Shown here: positions 29,077-39,196 of the stretch, piece after piece
Position numbering within the stretch: position 1 is the first letter of the stretch
Layout of the letters: each line of letters begins with the position of its first letter
Assembly: GCA_946413245.1 (NCBI GenBank)
Contig: CAMKJS010000006.1
Coordinates: 1-64,000, forward strand
Origin: an uncultured Clostridia bacterium
Lineage (GTDB): Bacteria; Bacillota; Clostridia; Christensenellales; Aristaeellaceae
DNA length: 64,000 bases
Direction of reading: 5' to 3'
Notes under the pieces: model-generated
Database searches by the model: none
What the model was told of the DNA's origin: nothing
What the model saw: the letters and a program-made list of their open reading frames with translations, nothing else
Translations under genes and position numbers: made by a program

Positions 29077-31662
29077 TTATGCGCCGTAGAGCGGCGAGTC
29101 CGCGGGTTTCTCCTTCAGCCACGCTTCCAGCTCCCGCAGGGTGCCGGGCAGGGCGGAGCGGATCAGATCCAGGCAGACGATTACCTTGAGGCACCACTGG
29201 GCTGTGAAATTGGTGGAGATCCACGGAATTTCCTCCGCGCTGCTGCCGGGCGCCGCACCGGGCACCGGAACCGGGCGGAAGCCATCCGGGTGTTCCGGAG
29301 AGTACAGGAGACCCAGCAGCCCGCGCCAGATTTCCCGGGCGGCGGCTTCATCCCCGCGGACGCGGGCGGTCCAGGCCTGCATGTCGGCGGAATAGATGAC
29401 TCCGCCGAAACCACGGTTCTGCAGCAGTCCGCCGGAGGCGGCGATCCGTTCCTCCGGGGAAAGATAATAATACCGGCCGTTTTCCGAGACCATGTCCGCC
29501 AGGGCACGGTCTTTCAGCATGCCGGCGGTTTCCAGCCATACTTCCGGCTCGGCCATGCAGGCCTGCAGGTGCATGCTTACGGCCTGGTCCGTTTCTCCCC
29601 GGTAGACCATGGCTCCGGTTTCCGGATCGAAGGTGAAGCGAGGTCCGGAGGTCAGCTTCAGCGGGGCTCGGCTGATGCCTTCCACGCCGGCCTGAATCTT
29701 TTTCAGCCATTTCGGATCCAGCGTCCGTTCATAGGCGGTCATCCAGTTCGACACCAGGGAGGACCAGTCCGGTCCGGTGCGCAGGGACACGGTTCCGTCC
29801 GGCTGGCGGTAATACGGCGTCTCCGCCAGGGCTTCGTCCGCCGCCAGGGCGTCCTCCATGCAGTCGCCGATCCGGCGGTTTCCGGCCAGGTAATACAGGG
29901 GGCGGTGATGCCCTGCCATGGAGACCCGGGGTTCCTTGCAGGCACAGCCCCAGTGGCGCACGTTGTGCCGGGATCCGAGACCGCGCATGGGACCGAAGTG
30001 ATATGTGTCCACGTCAGCCGCGTGCCGGGAAAGGGCTTCCGCCAGGGAGAAGACTTCCTCGTCCCCGGTGCGCAGGAACTGGAGCCACAGCCAGTAGGTC
30101 GGCGCTAGCTCCGTATTGTCCCAGGCATAGCCGCCCACGTCGTACCGCCAGGTGTGGCGGCTGCCGGCGTAGGTATGCATGAAATCCCCGTAATCGAACA
30201 GACCGTACCAGCTTCGGGCTTCCACTTCCTGCCGGTAGAAGGCGCAGGCCCGGCTGATCTGATCCTCCATCCAGGCGGCCATTTCCGTTCCGGCGTCCTT
30301 CAGCCCCCAGATGCCGAAGGCCTGATGGGCATGGTAATACGCGGGGGAGGCTGTATAGACGGGCGGTTTCCGGACGGAGCGGTTCCGGACCCGCAGGGTA
30401 TCCTCATCCGGGTATTCCGCGGAAAGGTGCAGTGTGCAGCGGCTTGTGACCGCGATGCCGTTGGGATCCGACCGCATATACTCGAAGCCCTCGTAGCAGC
30501 CATCCACGTACATCCGGTGGTCATAATGGCGGAAATCGTAAGGCCGGGTCTGAGGCGCGTAAAACCAGGCGGTGCAGGCGGCCCGCTCCTCCGCCAGCCC
30601 CTCCGCCTCCAGCCCGGAGGGATATTTCTCCCAAAAGTCCCGGATGCTGAAGGAGACCGTTTTTTCCGGATCGCTGACGGCCATGGTGCCGGGAGCCCTT
30701 TCGCCGTGGATCCCGTCCACCCAGCACACGTCCTCCGCTGTCCGCTTGCGGACGACGAAGTGGGACGGAGCGTCCTGCGTCAGGGCAAAATGATTCCAGC
30801 GGGGCAGATCGGCTGCCGCGGTCTCCGCCCGGCTGTCCGCGGGAACGGTTTCCCCGCGCATCTGGGCTGCCAGCAGATCGGGGCTCAGGCGCATTTTCCA
30901 GTGGAACAGCTGGGTGGGCATGTCATGAAAGGGAAACCGGTCCGTGAGGTACCGGATATGCCGCTGCCAGGAAGCGCCGCCGAGGGGAACCTCAAAGCGG
31001 AGGCCCAGGGCTGCCAGGCGGTCTTGCTCCGGATCGCCCCGGAAAAAGAAAGTGTGGTCGAAGGAGATCTCGCCGTCGTCCTGCACAACCATCCGGATCC
31101 GGAAGGGCATCTTTTCCTCCCCCTGCTCCAGGTGGACGCCGTCAAAGCGGAACACGAGGCGCAGGGGACCGCGTTCCTCCAGCACGCGGGAAACGATCCT
31201 GGCGGGGCAGGGAACGGTCTCCGAGCACAGGGTGCCGTTTTCTTCGGTTTCATGGGCCAGGGAGAGCACGGGGCGGGCGGAGGCCAGCATCAGGCGCTGA
31301 TCCAGGCGCAGATCCCGCAGCAGGCAATCCTCTCCGCCGGGAACGGTGAAGGATAGCCGCCGGCCGGCGACGGTCCAGCCGCCGTCCTTTTCTTCGGCGC
31401 GAAGGCCGGTTTCAGCCTCCGGGGCATCCGCCGCGGGGAGGATCTCCCCGGCAGCGCCCAGCAGGGATGCGTCGGCAGCGTGGCGGGCCCATTTCACGGA
31501 GCCATCTGGCCAGCGGGCGGTGACTTCGCTCTGGCAGGGAACCGGCCTTCCCTCCGCGTTTGTGAGACAAAAGGAAGGAACGGTGACCGTTCCCCGGGGC
31601 CAGAAGCTGCCGAAGTCTGTCCAGCCGACGGGGCTGCGGTTTTCCAGAAGATGAATGTTCAT
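29077..31662 (-). CDS. Exo-rhamnogalacturonan lyase family (PL26-like, RIFT-barrel) protein
   Basis: N-terminal VGWTDFGSFWPRGTVTVPSFCLTNAEGRPVPCQSEVTARWPDGSVKWARH RIFT-barrel pattern; central helical-toroid-like part HAQAFGIW...YGLFDYGDFMH; start at CAT 31660-31662. Confidence 0.7.
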   Translation of the reverse strand: MNIHLLENRSPVGWTDFGSFWPRGTVTVPSFCLTNAEGRPVPCQSEVTARWPDGSVKWARHAADASLLGAAGEILPAADAPEAETGLRAEEKDGGWTVAGRRLSFTVPGGEDCLLRDLRLDQRLMLASARPVLSLAHETEENGTLCSETVPCPARIVSRVLEERGPLRLVFRFDGVHLEQGEEKMPFRIRMVVQDDGEISFDHTFFFRGDPEQDRLAALGLRFEVPLGGASWQRHIRYLTDRFPFHDMPTQLFHWKMRLSPDLLAAQMRGETVPADSRAETAAADLPRWNHFALTQDAPSHFVVRKRTAEDVCWVDGIHGERAPGTMAVSDPEKTVSFSIRDFWEKYPSGLEAEGLAEERAACTAWFYAPQTRPYDFRHYDHRMYVDGCYEGFEYMRSDPNGIAVTSRCTLHLSAEYPDEDTLRVRNRSVRKPPVYTASPAYYHAHQAFGIWGLKDAGTEMAAWMEDQISRACAFYRQEVEARSWYGLFDYGDFMHTYAGSRHTWRYDVGGYAWDNTELAPTYWLWLQFLRTGDEEVFSLAEALSRHAADVDTYHFGPMRGLGSRHNVRHWGCACKEPRVSMAGHHRPLYYLAGNRRIGDCMEDALAADEALAETPYYRQPDGTVSLRTGPDWSSLVSNWMTAYERTLDPKWLKKIQAGVEGISRAPLKLTSGPRFTFDPETGAMVYRGETDQAVSMHLQACMAEPEVWLETAGMLKDRALADMVSENGRYYYLSPEERIAASGGLLQNRGFGGVIYSADMQAWTARVRGDEAAAREIWRGLLGLLYSPEHPDGFRPVPVPGAAPGSSAEEIPWISTNFTAQWCLKVIVCLDLIRSALPGTLRELEAWLKEKPADSPLYGA

Positions 31663-31831
31663 AGCGATCCTCCGAACAGGGGAGTGTTTTGGCCATTGTA
31701 GGAGACCGCGTCCGGCTTTGTCAAGGTGATTTTGACGGCTGATTGTTCCTGTGACAACCCTTGCCAGAGAGGCCTGCAAACCGTTATAATGGACCGCGGA
31801 CAGGATCAAGGCTGACAGGGAGGTCGGGAGA

Positions 31832-32590
31832 ATGAGAATTTTGCTGCTGCGGCACGCGGAGCCGGACTACAGCATTGACGGGCTGACGCCGAAGGGGCGG
31901 AAGGAAGCGGAGCTGCTGAGCAGGCGGATGGAGAAATACGACATCCGGGATTTCTATGTTTCGCCGCTGGGCCGGGCCAGGGAGACCGCGGAATATACCC
32001 TGAAGCGGATGAGCCGGGAGGCGGAGGTACTATCCTGGCTGCAGGAATTCCGGGGATGGATGATCAATCCGGAAACGGGGAAACGGCGGGCCTGCTGGGA
32101 CCTGAAGCCCCGGCTCTGGACATCGGATCCGCAGCTGATGGATCCGGACGGCTGGGCGGACGCGCCGCTGTTTCAGGGAGGGAACGTCCGGGCGATCTGG
32201 AACGAGACCAGGCAGGGCGTGGACGAACTGATGGCCCGCTACGGATTCCGGAAGGACGGGCCGGTGTGGTTGGGCCTGGAGAACACCGGGGACACCATCG
32301 CGCTGTTCTGCCACTTCGGGATTTCCATGGTAATTCTCGGATATCTGACGGACTTTTCCCCAATGATCTGGCTGCAGCGCTGCGCCTGCAGTCCCTCCGC
32401 GCTGACAGAAGTGGTGACGGAGGAACGAATCCGGGGAGAGGTTTCCTTCCGGGTAACGAAGCTGGGTGACCTGTCGCATCTGGAGGCCGCGGGGGAACCG
32501 CGGTCCACGGCGGGGCTGTTCCCGGAGTGCTATACCGGCGTGGATAATACGGTTCCGGAGGAGAACGGAAACCGGACGCCGCTGCCGTGA
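31832..32590 (+). CDS. Histidine phosphatase (phosphoglycerate mutase-like) family protein
   Basis: MRILLLRHAEPDYSIDGLTPKGRKEAELLSRRM RHG-type motif. Confidence 0.88.
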   Translation: MRILLLRHAEPDYSIDGLTPKGRKEAELLSRRMEKYDIRDFYVSPLGRARETAEYTLKRMSREAEVLSWLQEFRGWMINPETGKRRACWDLKPRLWTSDPQLMDPDGWADAPLFQGGNVRAIWNETRQGVDELMARYGFRKDGPVWLGLENTGDTIALFCHFGISMVILGYLTDFSPMIWLQRCACSPSALTEVVTEERIRGEVSFRVTKLGDLSHLEAAGEPRSTAGLFPECYTGVDNTVPEENGNRTPLP

Positions 32591-32628
32591 GAATTTTGCG
32601 TCTGCGGACGCGACCAGGATATACAAAA

Positions 32629-32662
32629 CGAGCCTGCCGGGCGGCAGGCTCGATCTTTTTTT
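32629..32662. terminator. Intrinsic terminator between convergent genes
   Basis: GAGCCTGCC-GGGC-GGCAGGCTC then GATCTTTTTTTT. Confidence 0.85.
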
Positions 32663-32666
32663 TCGG

Positions 32667-33479
32667 TCAGTCCAGATACCCTTCCCGGGCTTTGATATTG
32701 AAACGCTTTTCCAGCAGGTGCATCTGATCGTCGGTAATGGTGTTGAGAAGCGGCAGATGCGCGATCTTCATATAGATCTCCGCGCCTTTCTCCGCGGTTT
32801 CGATGAGGCCGAAGGTTTCGTCCAGATCCTTACCCGCGCCGTAGATGCCGTGCTGAGCCCACACCACCAGGCGGGCGGTCAGCATTTTCTCCGCGGTGGC
32901 CTCGCCGATCTCGTTGGTGCCGCAGAGCATCCAGGGCAGAACGTTCACGCCTTCGGGGAAGACCACGATGCACTCGGTGCACATCTGCCACAGGGTGCGG
33001 GTGAACTTCCGCTCGTCCAGGTCGTGTACATAGGTCATGGCCAGCAGATTCGCGGGATGGCAGTGCATGACCACGCGGTTTTCGGGATTGACCTTCAGCC
33101 GGGCTACGTGGCTCATCATATGAGCCGGGAACTCGCTGGTGAACTGGCCGCCGTCGGTATAGCCCCACAGCAGATCAGCCTGCTGCCCCTGTTCTTTCAG
33201 GCGCACGATGCCCAGGTTGACGTCCGGGGCGTACTGCACGTTCTTGAAATACTTGCCGGTGCCGGTGACCAGGAAGTATTTCCCGTCCAGCTCCGGCGCG
33301 GTGAAGCCGGTGGGAATCGTGCGCAGCACTTTTTCCGCGTCCAGGTATTCCAGAACCTCTTTTTCCTCCAGCATCAGGGAAATATTGCCGCCGTTGCGCT
33401 CATCCCAGCCGTGGTCATACATGTTGGCGGTCGTACGGATCATCTCCACCATGAAGGGTGCCGTCAGGATATCTTTCAT
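32667..33479 (-). CDS. rhaD: Rhamnulose-1-phosphate aldolase
   Basis: WDERNGGNISLML, MHCHPANLLAMTYV zinc-site motifs; next to rhaA/rhaB. Confidence 0.95.
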   Translation of the reverse strand: MKDILTAPFMVEMIRTTANMYDHGWDERNGGNISLMLEEKEVLEYLDAEKVLRTIPTGFTAPELDGKYFLVTGTGKYFKNVQYAPDVNLGIVRLKEQGQQADLLWGYTDGGQFTSEFPAHMMSHVARLKVNPENRVVMHCHPANLLAMTYVHDLDERKFTRTLWQMCTECIVVFPEGVNVLPWMLCGTNEIGEATAEKMLTARLVVWAQHGIYGAGKDLDETFGLIETAEKGAEIYMKIAHLPLLNTITDDQMHLLEKRFNIKAREGYLD

Positions 33480-34732
33480 TTGCGGTTCACCAGCACTTTC
33501 TGTTCATATTCTTTGATTTTCGGGAACCATTCGCCGTCCTCCGGCTTGCCGCAGGCGCGGCAGTATTCAGCCCAGATTTCGCCGAAGGGCAGGGTCTTAA
33601 GCTCTTCCTGAACCACCATGAGCTCAGAGAACTGATCGGTATCCTGCAGGCGCTTCAGTTCCTCCGCGGGCTGCAGCAGGGCGAAGAGCAGGGCCTTCTG
33701 CAGGTTGCGGTAACCGGTGACCCAGGCGGAAATCCGGTTGATGCTCGCGTCGAAATAATCCAGGGCGATGTTTACCCGGCCTTCCAGACCGCCGCAGCGC
33801 ACGATCTCCCGGCAGATTTCGCGGGTTTCGTCGTCGTAAAGCACTACATGGTCGCTGTCCCAGCGGATGGGGCGGGTGACGTGCAGGGCGATTTCGGGGA
33901 AGAAGGCCAGCAGGGCAGGAATCTTATCGCTGACCACCTCGGTGGGATGGTAATGGCCGTTGTCCATCAGCGGAATGCATTTGTCCCGGTTCATGGCTGC
34001 ATAGGAGAGGGCGAACTCCGCGCTGCCCACGGTGTAGGCTTCCACGCCGATGCCGAAGACCTTGGACTCGATGCAGGGTTTCACCTGGCTGAAATCATAG
34101 GGTTCGGACAGGATTTCGTCGATGCTCTCCCGGTAGCGCACCCGGGGGCCCATCCGGTCCGCCGGCACGTCCTTGAAGCCGTCGCCGGTCCAGATGTTCA
34201 TGGTGCAGGGCTGTCCCAGCTCCTTTGCCAGGTAGCTCGAGATCCGGATCGAGGCCTTGCCGTGTTCGATCCAGAAGCGCCGGGTTTCCTCATGGGGAGA
34301 GGACAGGGTCAGCGGATCGCATTTGGGATGGGAGAAGAAGGTGGGGTTGAAATCGCAGCCCAGGCCGCGCTCCTTGCAGAATTCCACCCACTTCCGGAAA
34401 TGCCGGGGTTCCAGCTTGTCCCGGTCCGCCCATTCGCCGTCTTCGAAGATGGCGTAGCTGGCGTGCAGGTTCATCTTGGGGGTGCCTGGGATCAGGGACA
34501 TCGCCATATCCAGGTCCGCCATGAGTTCTTCGGGGGTGCGGGCCCGGCCGGGATAGTTTCCGGTGGTCTGGATGCCGCCGGTCAGGGGCTTCGAGGGATC
34601 GGTGTCAAAGCCGCGCACGTCGTCCCCCTGCCAGCAGTGCAGGGAAACCGGCACGGTCTTCAGCTTCCGGATGGCGGCGCCGGCGTCGACGCCCAGGGCT
34701 GCGTACCTTTTTTTGGCTTCTTCATAACTCAT
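33476..34732 (-). CDS. rhaA: L-rhamnose isomerase
   Basis: MSYEEAKKRYAALGVDAGAAIRKL, CWQGDDVRGFD, GNYPGRARTPEEL, MDNGHYHPTEVVSDK. Confidence 0.97.
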   Translation of the reverse strand: MSYEEAKKRYAALGVDAGAAIRKLKTVPVSLHCWQGDDVRGFDTDPSKPLTGGIQTTGNYPGRARTPEELMADLDMAMSLIPGTPKMNLHASYAIFEDGEWADRDKLEPRHFRKWVEFCKERGLGCDFNPTFFSHPKCDPLTLSSPHEETRRFWIEHGKASIRISSYLAKELGQPCTMNIWTGDGFKDVPADRMGPRVRYRESIDEILSEPYDFSQVKPCIESKVFGIGVEAYTVGSAEFALSYAAMNRDKCIPLMDNGHYHPTEVVSDKIPALLAFFPEIALHVTRPIRWDSDHVVLYDDETREICREIVRCGGLEGRVNIALDYFDASINRISAWVTGYRNLQKALLFALLQPAEELKRLQDTDQFSELMVVQEELKTLPFGEIWAEYCRACGKPEDGEWFPKIKEYEQKVLVNRK

Positions 34733-34763
34733 GCTTCACATGCCTCCTTTTTCTTTTGTCTGA

Positions 34764-36044
34764 TTACTGACGATCCATCGCGGATTTCTGAATGGACAGG
34801 TTTCCGAGGGCTGTTGCTTCGATGGGCAGGGCGATGACCTGCTTGCCCGTGGCTTCCTCCGTGAGGCGGTTCAGGAAAGCGTTCTTCGCGCCGCCGCCGA
34901 CGATGTATAGCGCCCGGTAGGTTCTGCCGGTGTTCCGCTCCACGTCCTCAATGGCCTGCCGGTATCCCTGCGCCAGGGAGCGGTACGCGCAGCGGAAATA
35001 GCCGGCGATGCACTTCGGCGGATGGGGCAGCTTCGAATCGAACGCGGCTTTCATGCTCTCCGGCGCCAGGAAGACGGGATCGTTGACGTCCACCAGGTGA
35101 TCGAAGCGGCTCTGTTCCGCGTCCGCGGTGATTTGCCCCCAGGGGGTATCGGGACACAGCTCGGCCCGCAGCCGGTTCACCAGCCACATGCCCATGATGT
35201 TCTTCAGATACCGGTTGTAGCCGACGCCGCCCTCGTTGGAATAATTGGCGGCGCGGCTGGCGTCGTCGGTCAGGGGCTTCGGCGTCTTCACCCCCAGCAG
35301 GCTCCAGGTGCCGCTGGAAAGGAAGAGCTCGTTGCCCTCCATGGGGATGCCTTCCACGGCGCTGCCGGTGTCGTGAGTGGCACAGAGCACGACCTGGAGG
35401 CCCTTGTATTCCCCGATGACCGTGCCCGGCTGCTGGAGGGGGCGGAAGAGATGCTCCGGCAGCCCCAGCGCCTGGACGATCTCCGGATCGTAGGCGCCGG
35501 TTTCGGCGCTGACCATGCCGCCGGTGGTGGCGTTGGTATATTCGTGGCTTTTGACGCCGCTCAGCCGGTACATCAGGTATTCCGGGATCATCAGGAAATC
35601 GGTGACGCCTTCCAGCCGGCCGGCGGCCAGATCGGCCGACAGCTGATAAACCGTGTTGAAGGGCTGGAACTGGATCCCGGTGCGGCGGTACAGCTCCCCG
35701 AAGGACATCTTTGCGTGCACTTCCGGGATGACCGGCTCCGTGCGGCTGTCCCGGTACGCGTAGCAGGGAAGTACCGGCTGATCTCCCTTCAGGAGCACGT
35801 AATCCACGCCCCAGGTATCAACGGACAGGCTGACCAGATCGGGGTATTCCGCGAGGGCGGCGTCGATGCCGGCCCGCACGTGGGCCTCCAGGGCTTCCAG
35901 ATCCCAGGTGAGGTGCCCGTCCAGCTCCGTCACGCCGTTGGGGAAGCGGTAGACTTCCTTCGTCTGAAGGCCGCCGCCTTCCTGCCAGCCCACGATGTGC
36001 CGGCCGCTGGAAGCGCCGATGTCAACGGCCAGATACTTTTTCAA
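34764..36044 (-). CDS. rhaB: Rhamnulokinase
   Basis: LKKYLAVDIGASSGRHIVG kinase start; AVEGIPMEGNELFLSSGTWSLLGV; TTG start overlapping araC stop (TTGA). Confidence 0.95.
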   Translation of the reverse strand: MKKYLAVDIGASSGRHIVGWQEGGGLQTKEVYRFPNGVTELDGHLTWDLEALEAHVRAGIDAALAEYPDLVSLSVDTWGVDYVLLKGDQPVLPCYAYRDSRTEPVIPEVHAKMSFGELYRRTGIQFQPFNTVYQLSADLAAGRLEGVTDFLMIPEYLMYRLSGVKSHEYTNATTGGMVSAETGAYDPEIVQALGLPEHLFRPLQQPGTVIGEYKGLQVVLCATHDTGSAVEGIPMEGNELFLSSGTWSLLGVKTPKPLTDDASRAANYSNEGGVGYNRYLKNIMGMWLVNRLRAELCPDTPWGQITADAEQSRFDHLVDVNDPVFLAPESMKAAFDSKLPHPPKCIAGYFRCAYRSLAQGYRQAIEDVERNTGRTYRALYIVGGGAKNAFLNRLTEEATGKQVIALPIEATALGNLSIQKSAMDRQ

Positions 36045-37027
36045 TACGCATGACCTCCTTTTTTTGCGTCTGTCTGATTCCGGGCTTCGATTTCGTCGGC
36101 GGTTTCCGGCCGCTCCCATCCGGGAAGACCGATCAGCGTAGTCCGCCGAGCGCCGCCGCGCAGGTTGCGCCACCGGGAGGGTGTGCACCCGTTCAGCTCG
36201 ATAAAATGGCGGTTAAAGCAGCTGAGGGAGGCGTAGCCCACCTGTTCGGCGATCTCTGCGATGTTCCGGTTGGTGCTGCGCAGCAGATCGCAGCTTTTCA
36301 TGATGCGCACCTGATGCAGATAGGACAGGGGATTGGTGCCGAACTGCTGCTGAAACTTCCGGCGGAAGTGGGTGGGGCTCAGATGGCACTCCGCTGCCAG
36401 GGTTTCCTGCGGGAAGCTCTCCATATAGTGCCGGCTGATGTAGTCCAGGGCCGGCGAGAGGGAGGAGAGCAGGAACGGGGAAGAGGGCGACGGGGCGCTG
36501 GCGTTGTAAATCCGGAAGAGCCGGAAGAAAAGCGCCTCGAACAGACCCTGAACGCAGGGCAGAAAATCCGCTTGCTGCGCGGAGGCTTCCTCGATGATGG
36601 CTTCCGCCAGCGGCGGAAGCCAGGGACATTCGTGCCCGGCCAGGAGCAGGTGACAGTCGGACAGCATCCAGGAGAAGCGCTGCGGCGAGGAAGCGCGGCT
36701 GACGACCGCCTCGCCCAGGAGCAGCTCCGGATCCGCGTGGATATACTTCCAGACGCTGCCGGTATCCGGGGAGGACCAGGTGGTGTGCGGCACGTTCCGC
36801 CCGACGAACAGCACGTCCCCTTCCCGGAAGGGGAGCTCCTCCCGCCCGAAGCTGATGGAACCGCTGCCGGACAGGCAGACGCCGATTTCGAAACAGTTGT
36901 GCACGTGCAGGCGGCCGCTCCGGACCGGGCTGATTTTCCAGGTCCGGCGGTTGTGAAACTCCAGCGGCATGGCGGCCGTCAGATCGTAGCTGCGGTATTC
37001 GATGATGCTTTCCCGGGGCCGTGACAT
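36041..37027 (-). CDS. AraC-family transcriptional regulator (probable rhamnose regulator)
   Basis: Cupin N-terminus (RSGRLHVHNCFEIGVCLSGSG) plus two HTH C-terminal AraC domain (NIAEIAEQVGYASLSCFNRHFIELNGCTPSRWR). Confidence 0.92.
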   Translation of the reverse strand: MSRPRESIIEYRSYDLTAAMPLEFHNRRTWKISPVRSGRLHVHNCFEIGVCLSGSGSISFGREELPFREGDVLFVGRNVPHTTWSSPDTGSVWKYIHADPELLLGEAVVSRASSPQRFSWMLSDCHLLLAGHECPWLPPLAEAIIEEASAQQADFLPCVQGLFEALFFRLFRIYNASAPSPSSPFLLSSLSPALDYISRHYMESFPQETLAAECHLSPTHFRRKFQQQFGTNPLSYLHQVRIMKSCDLLRSTNRNIAEIAEQVGYASLSCFNRHFIELNGCTPSRWRNLRGGARRTTLIGLPGWERPETADEIEARNQTDAKKGGHAY

Positions 37028-37047
37028 GCTTCCACCTCCTGCGGAAT

Positions 37048-37076
37048 ATCATACCGGAAAAAGCCGTTTTTGACAA
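37048..37076 (-). promoter_or_regulatory. Promoter of the araC-rhaBAD operon
   Basis: On minus strand TTGTCA - 17 nt - TATGAT, upstream of ATG 37027. Confidence 0.6.
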
Positions 37077-37202
37077 GCATGCTTACCGCATTTTCCGCAT
37101 ATATGGCCTGATTTCTCCCCGAATATCCGGTCAGAGACAAAGTTGTACGATCAATTCAAACATTTATGGTCGAAATTAGTCAGTTTCGGAGTCGAAATGG
37201 AA

Positions 37203-37231
37203 TTGTACGAAAAACCCCCGGTCATTATAAT
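37203..37231 (+). promoter_or_regulatory. Promoter of second ABC operon; -35 inside a TTGTACGA site
   Basis: TTGTAC - 17 nt - TATAAT. Confidence 0.6.
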
Positions 37232-37304
37232 GAATTCTGAACGAACGATTTTTACAGCAGCATCCGGAACAAGGTTCCGCCGGAAACGGAAAAGAGGAGA
37301 GCGT

Positions 37305-38255
37305 ATGTCGGTCAGATCGGTCAAGGCTCCTTCCCTGCGGGAGAGAACCACCTGGAAAAAAGCCATCAGGCGGGACTGGCATCTTTATGTTCTGCTGCTG
37401 CTTCCGGTGGCGCTGGTCATCCTGTTTAATTACGCTGCCTATCCGGGCCTCCGGATGGTTTTTATGGACTACAAGCCCGCCAAAGGATATGACGGCAGCA
37501 AATGGGTCGGCTGGGAAACCTTTGCCAAGGTATTCCGGGATAAGGACTTTATCCGCGCGCTGAAAAATTCCATCACCTTCAATCTGCTGGACCTGCTGGT
37601 CAGCTTTCCGACGCCGATCATCCTGGCGCTGATGCTGAACGAGCTGCGCTTCCCGCGGTTCAAGAAGGTTACGCAGACGATTCTCTATCTCCCGCATTTC
37701 CTGAGCTGGGTGATTATCGGCGCCGTGGCGTATCAGCTGTTCAAGCCTTCCACCGGCATCGTGAATGTGCTGATGATGAAATGGGGCTGGATATCCGAAG
37801 GGATTCCCTTCCTGACGGAAAAAGGTCACTGGGCGGCGACGTATCTGCTGATCGGCGTATGGCAGGGAATGGGCTGGGGCACCATCATCTACCTGGCCGC
37901 GATCACCGGGATCAGCGGCGAACTTTACGAGGCCGCCATGATCGACGGCGCCAGCCGCATGCAGCGGATCTGGCATATTACGCTGCCCGGGATCCGCTCC
38001 ACGATCGTGGTGCTGCTGATCATGAACCTGGGCCGGCTCATGGGCAGCAACTTCGAGCGGCTGGACGTGTTCGCCAATACCCAGGTTCGCGATTATCAGT
38101 ATCAGCTGGCGATTTATGTATACGAAAAAGGCCTCGCAAGCTCCAAATTCAGCATGGCTACGGCCGTGGGCCTTTTCCAGTCCCTGGTGGGGCTGATTCT
38201 GGTGCTGATCAGCGACCGCTTTGCCAAAGCCCTCGGCGAAGACGGGCTCTTATAA
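37305..38255 (+). CDS. CUT1-type sugar ABC transporter permease (LplB-like)
   Basis: GELYEAAMIDGASRMQRIWHITLPGIRS EAA loop; start at ATG 37305 after GAGGAGA (ORF open from 37143). Confidence 0.92.
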   Translation: MSVRSVKAPSLRERTTWKKAIRRDWHLYVLLLLPVALVILFNYAAYPGLRMVFMDYKPAKGYDGSKWVGWETFAKVFRDKDFIRALKNSITFNLLDLLVSFPTPIILALMLNELRFPRFKKVTQTILYLPHFLSWVIIGAVAYQLFKPSTGIVNVLMMKWGWISEGIPFLTEKGHWAATYLLIGVWQGMGWGTIIYLAAITGISGELYEAAMIDGASRMQRIWHITLPGIRSTIVVLLIMNLGRLMGSNFERLDVFANTQVRDYQYQLAIYVYEKGLASSKFSMATAVGLFQSLVGLILVLISDRFAKALGEDGLL

Positions 38256-38267
38256 GGGGGTGAGAGC

Positions 38268-39185
38268 ATGGCGAAAAAGGAAAGGGAATTCGACACCGTC
38301 AACGACGGATCCCACGCGATCCGGAAATTCACAATCGGCGACTTTCTGATCATCTTCATCCTTGTCATCCTGTGCCTCACCTGTATTCTGCCTTTCATCC
38401 ATCTGGCAGCCAAGTCCGTCTCCAGCAACACCGCGGTGATGCAGAAATCCGTGGTGCTCTGGCCGAAGGGCTTCAATGTGGACGCCTACAAGTCCATTTT
38501 CCAGGACGGAACCCTGGTGCATTCCTTCCTCTACAGCGTGGAGGTCGTGCTGATCTTCACCGCGCTCGGCATGATCACCTGCACCTGCGCCGCCTATCCC
38601 CTGTCCCGGAAACGGCTCAAGGGCCGCGCGTTTCTGACGGTGATTCTGATGATCCCGATGTACTTCAGCGCCGGCCTGATTCCGACGTATCTGCTGTACA
38701 AGGATCTGAACCTGCTGAATACGATGTGGGTGCTGATTCTTCCGCTGATTTACTCCTCCTACAATATGCTGATCATGAAAAACTACTTTCAGAGCAGCAT
38801 CCCGGACAGCCTGGAGGAGGCGGCCTTCCTGGACGGGGCAAACAATTTCCAGATTCTTTTCCGGATCGTGCTGCCCCTGTCCCTGCCGATTATCGCGACC
38901 CTGAGCCTGTTCTACGCCGTGGGCCGCTGGAACAGCTATGCGGACAACAAGTATTACATTACCCGGGAAGGGCTGAAAATGATTCAGTACAAGCTGTATC
39001 AGCTGGTTGCCTCCGCGACGGAGGCCCAGACGGCCACCCTCTCCGAAGCCATCGAGGTGACCAGCACGCCGGAGGTGCTTCAGGCTGCGTGCATCATGTT
39101 CGCCACGATCCCGATCATCTGCGTCTATCCCTTCCTGCAGAAGTACTTCGTCAAAGGCGTTATGGTCGGGGCTGTTAAAGGCTGA
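38268..39185 (+). CDS. CUT1-type sugar ABC transporter permease (LplC-like)
   Basis: IPDSLEEAAFLDGANNFQILFRIVLPLSLPIIATLSLF EAA loop; FLQKYFVKGVMVGAVKG C-terminus. Confidence 0.92.
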   Translation: MAKKEREFDTVNDGSHAIRKFTIGDFLIIFILVILCLTCILPFIHLAAKSVSSNTAVMQKSVVLWPKGFNVDAYKSIFQDGTLVHSFLYSVEVVLIFTALGMITCTCAAYPLSRKRLKGRAFLTVILMIPMYFSAGLIPTYLLYKDLNLLNTMWVLILPLIYSSYNMLIMKNYFQSSIPDSLEEAAFLDGANNFQILFRIVLPLSLPIIATLSLFYAVGRWNSYADNKYYITREGLKMIQYKLYQLVASATEAQTATLSEAIEVTSTPEVLQAACIMFATIPIICVYPFLQKYFVKGVMVGAVKG

Positions 39186-39196
39186 CGATACGACCG

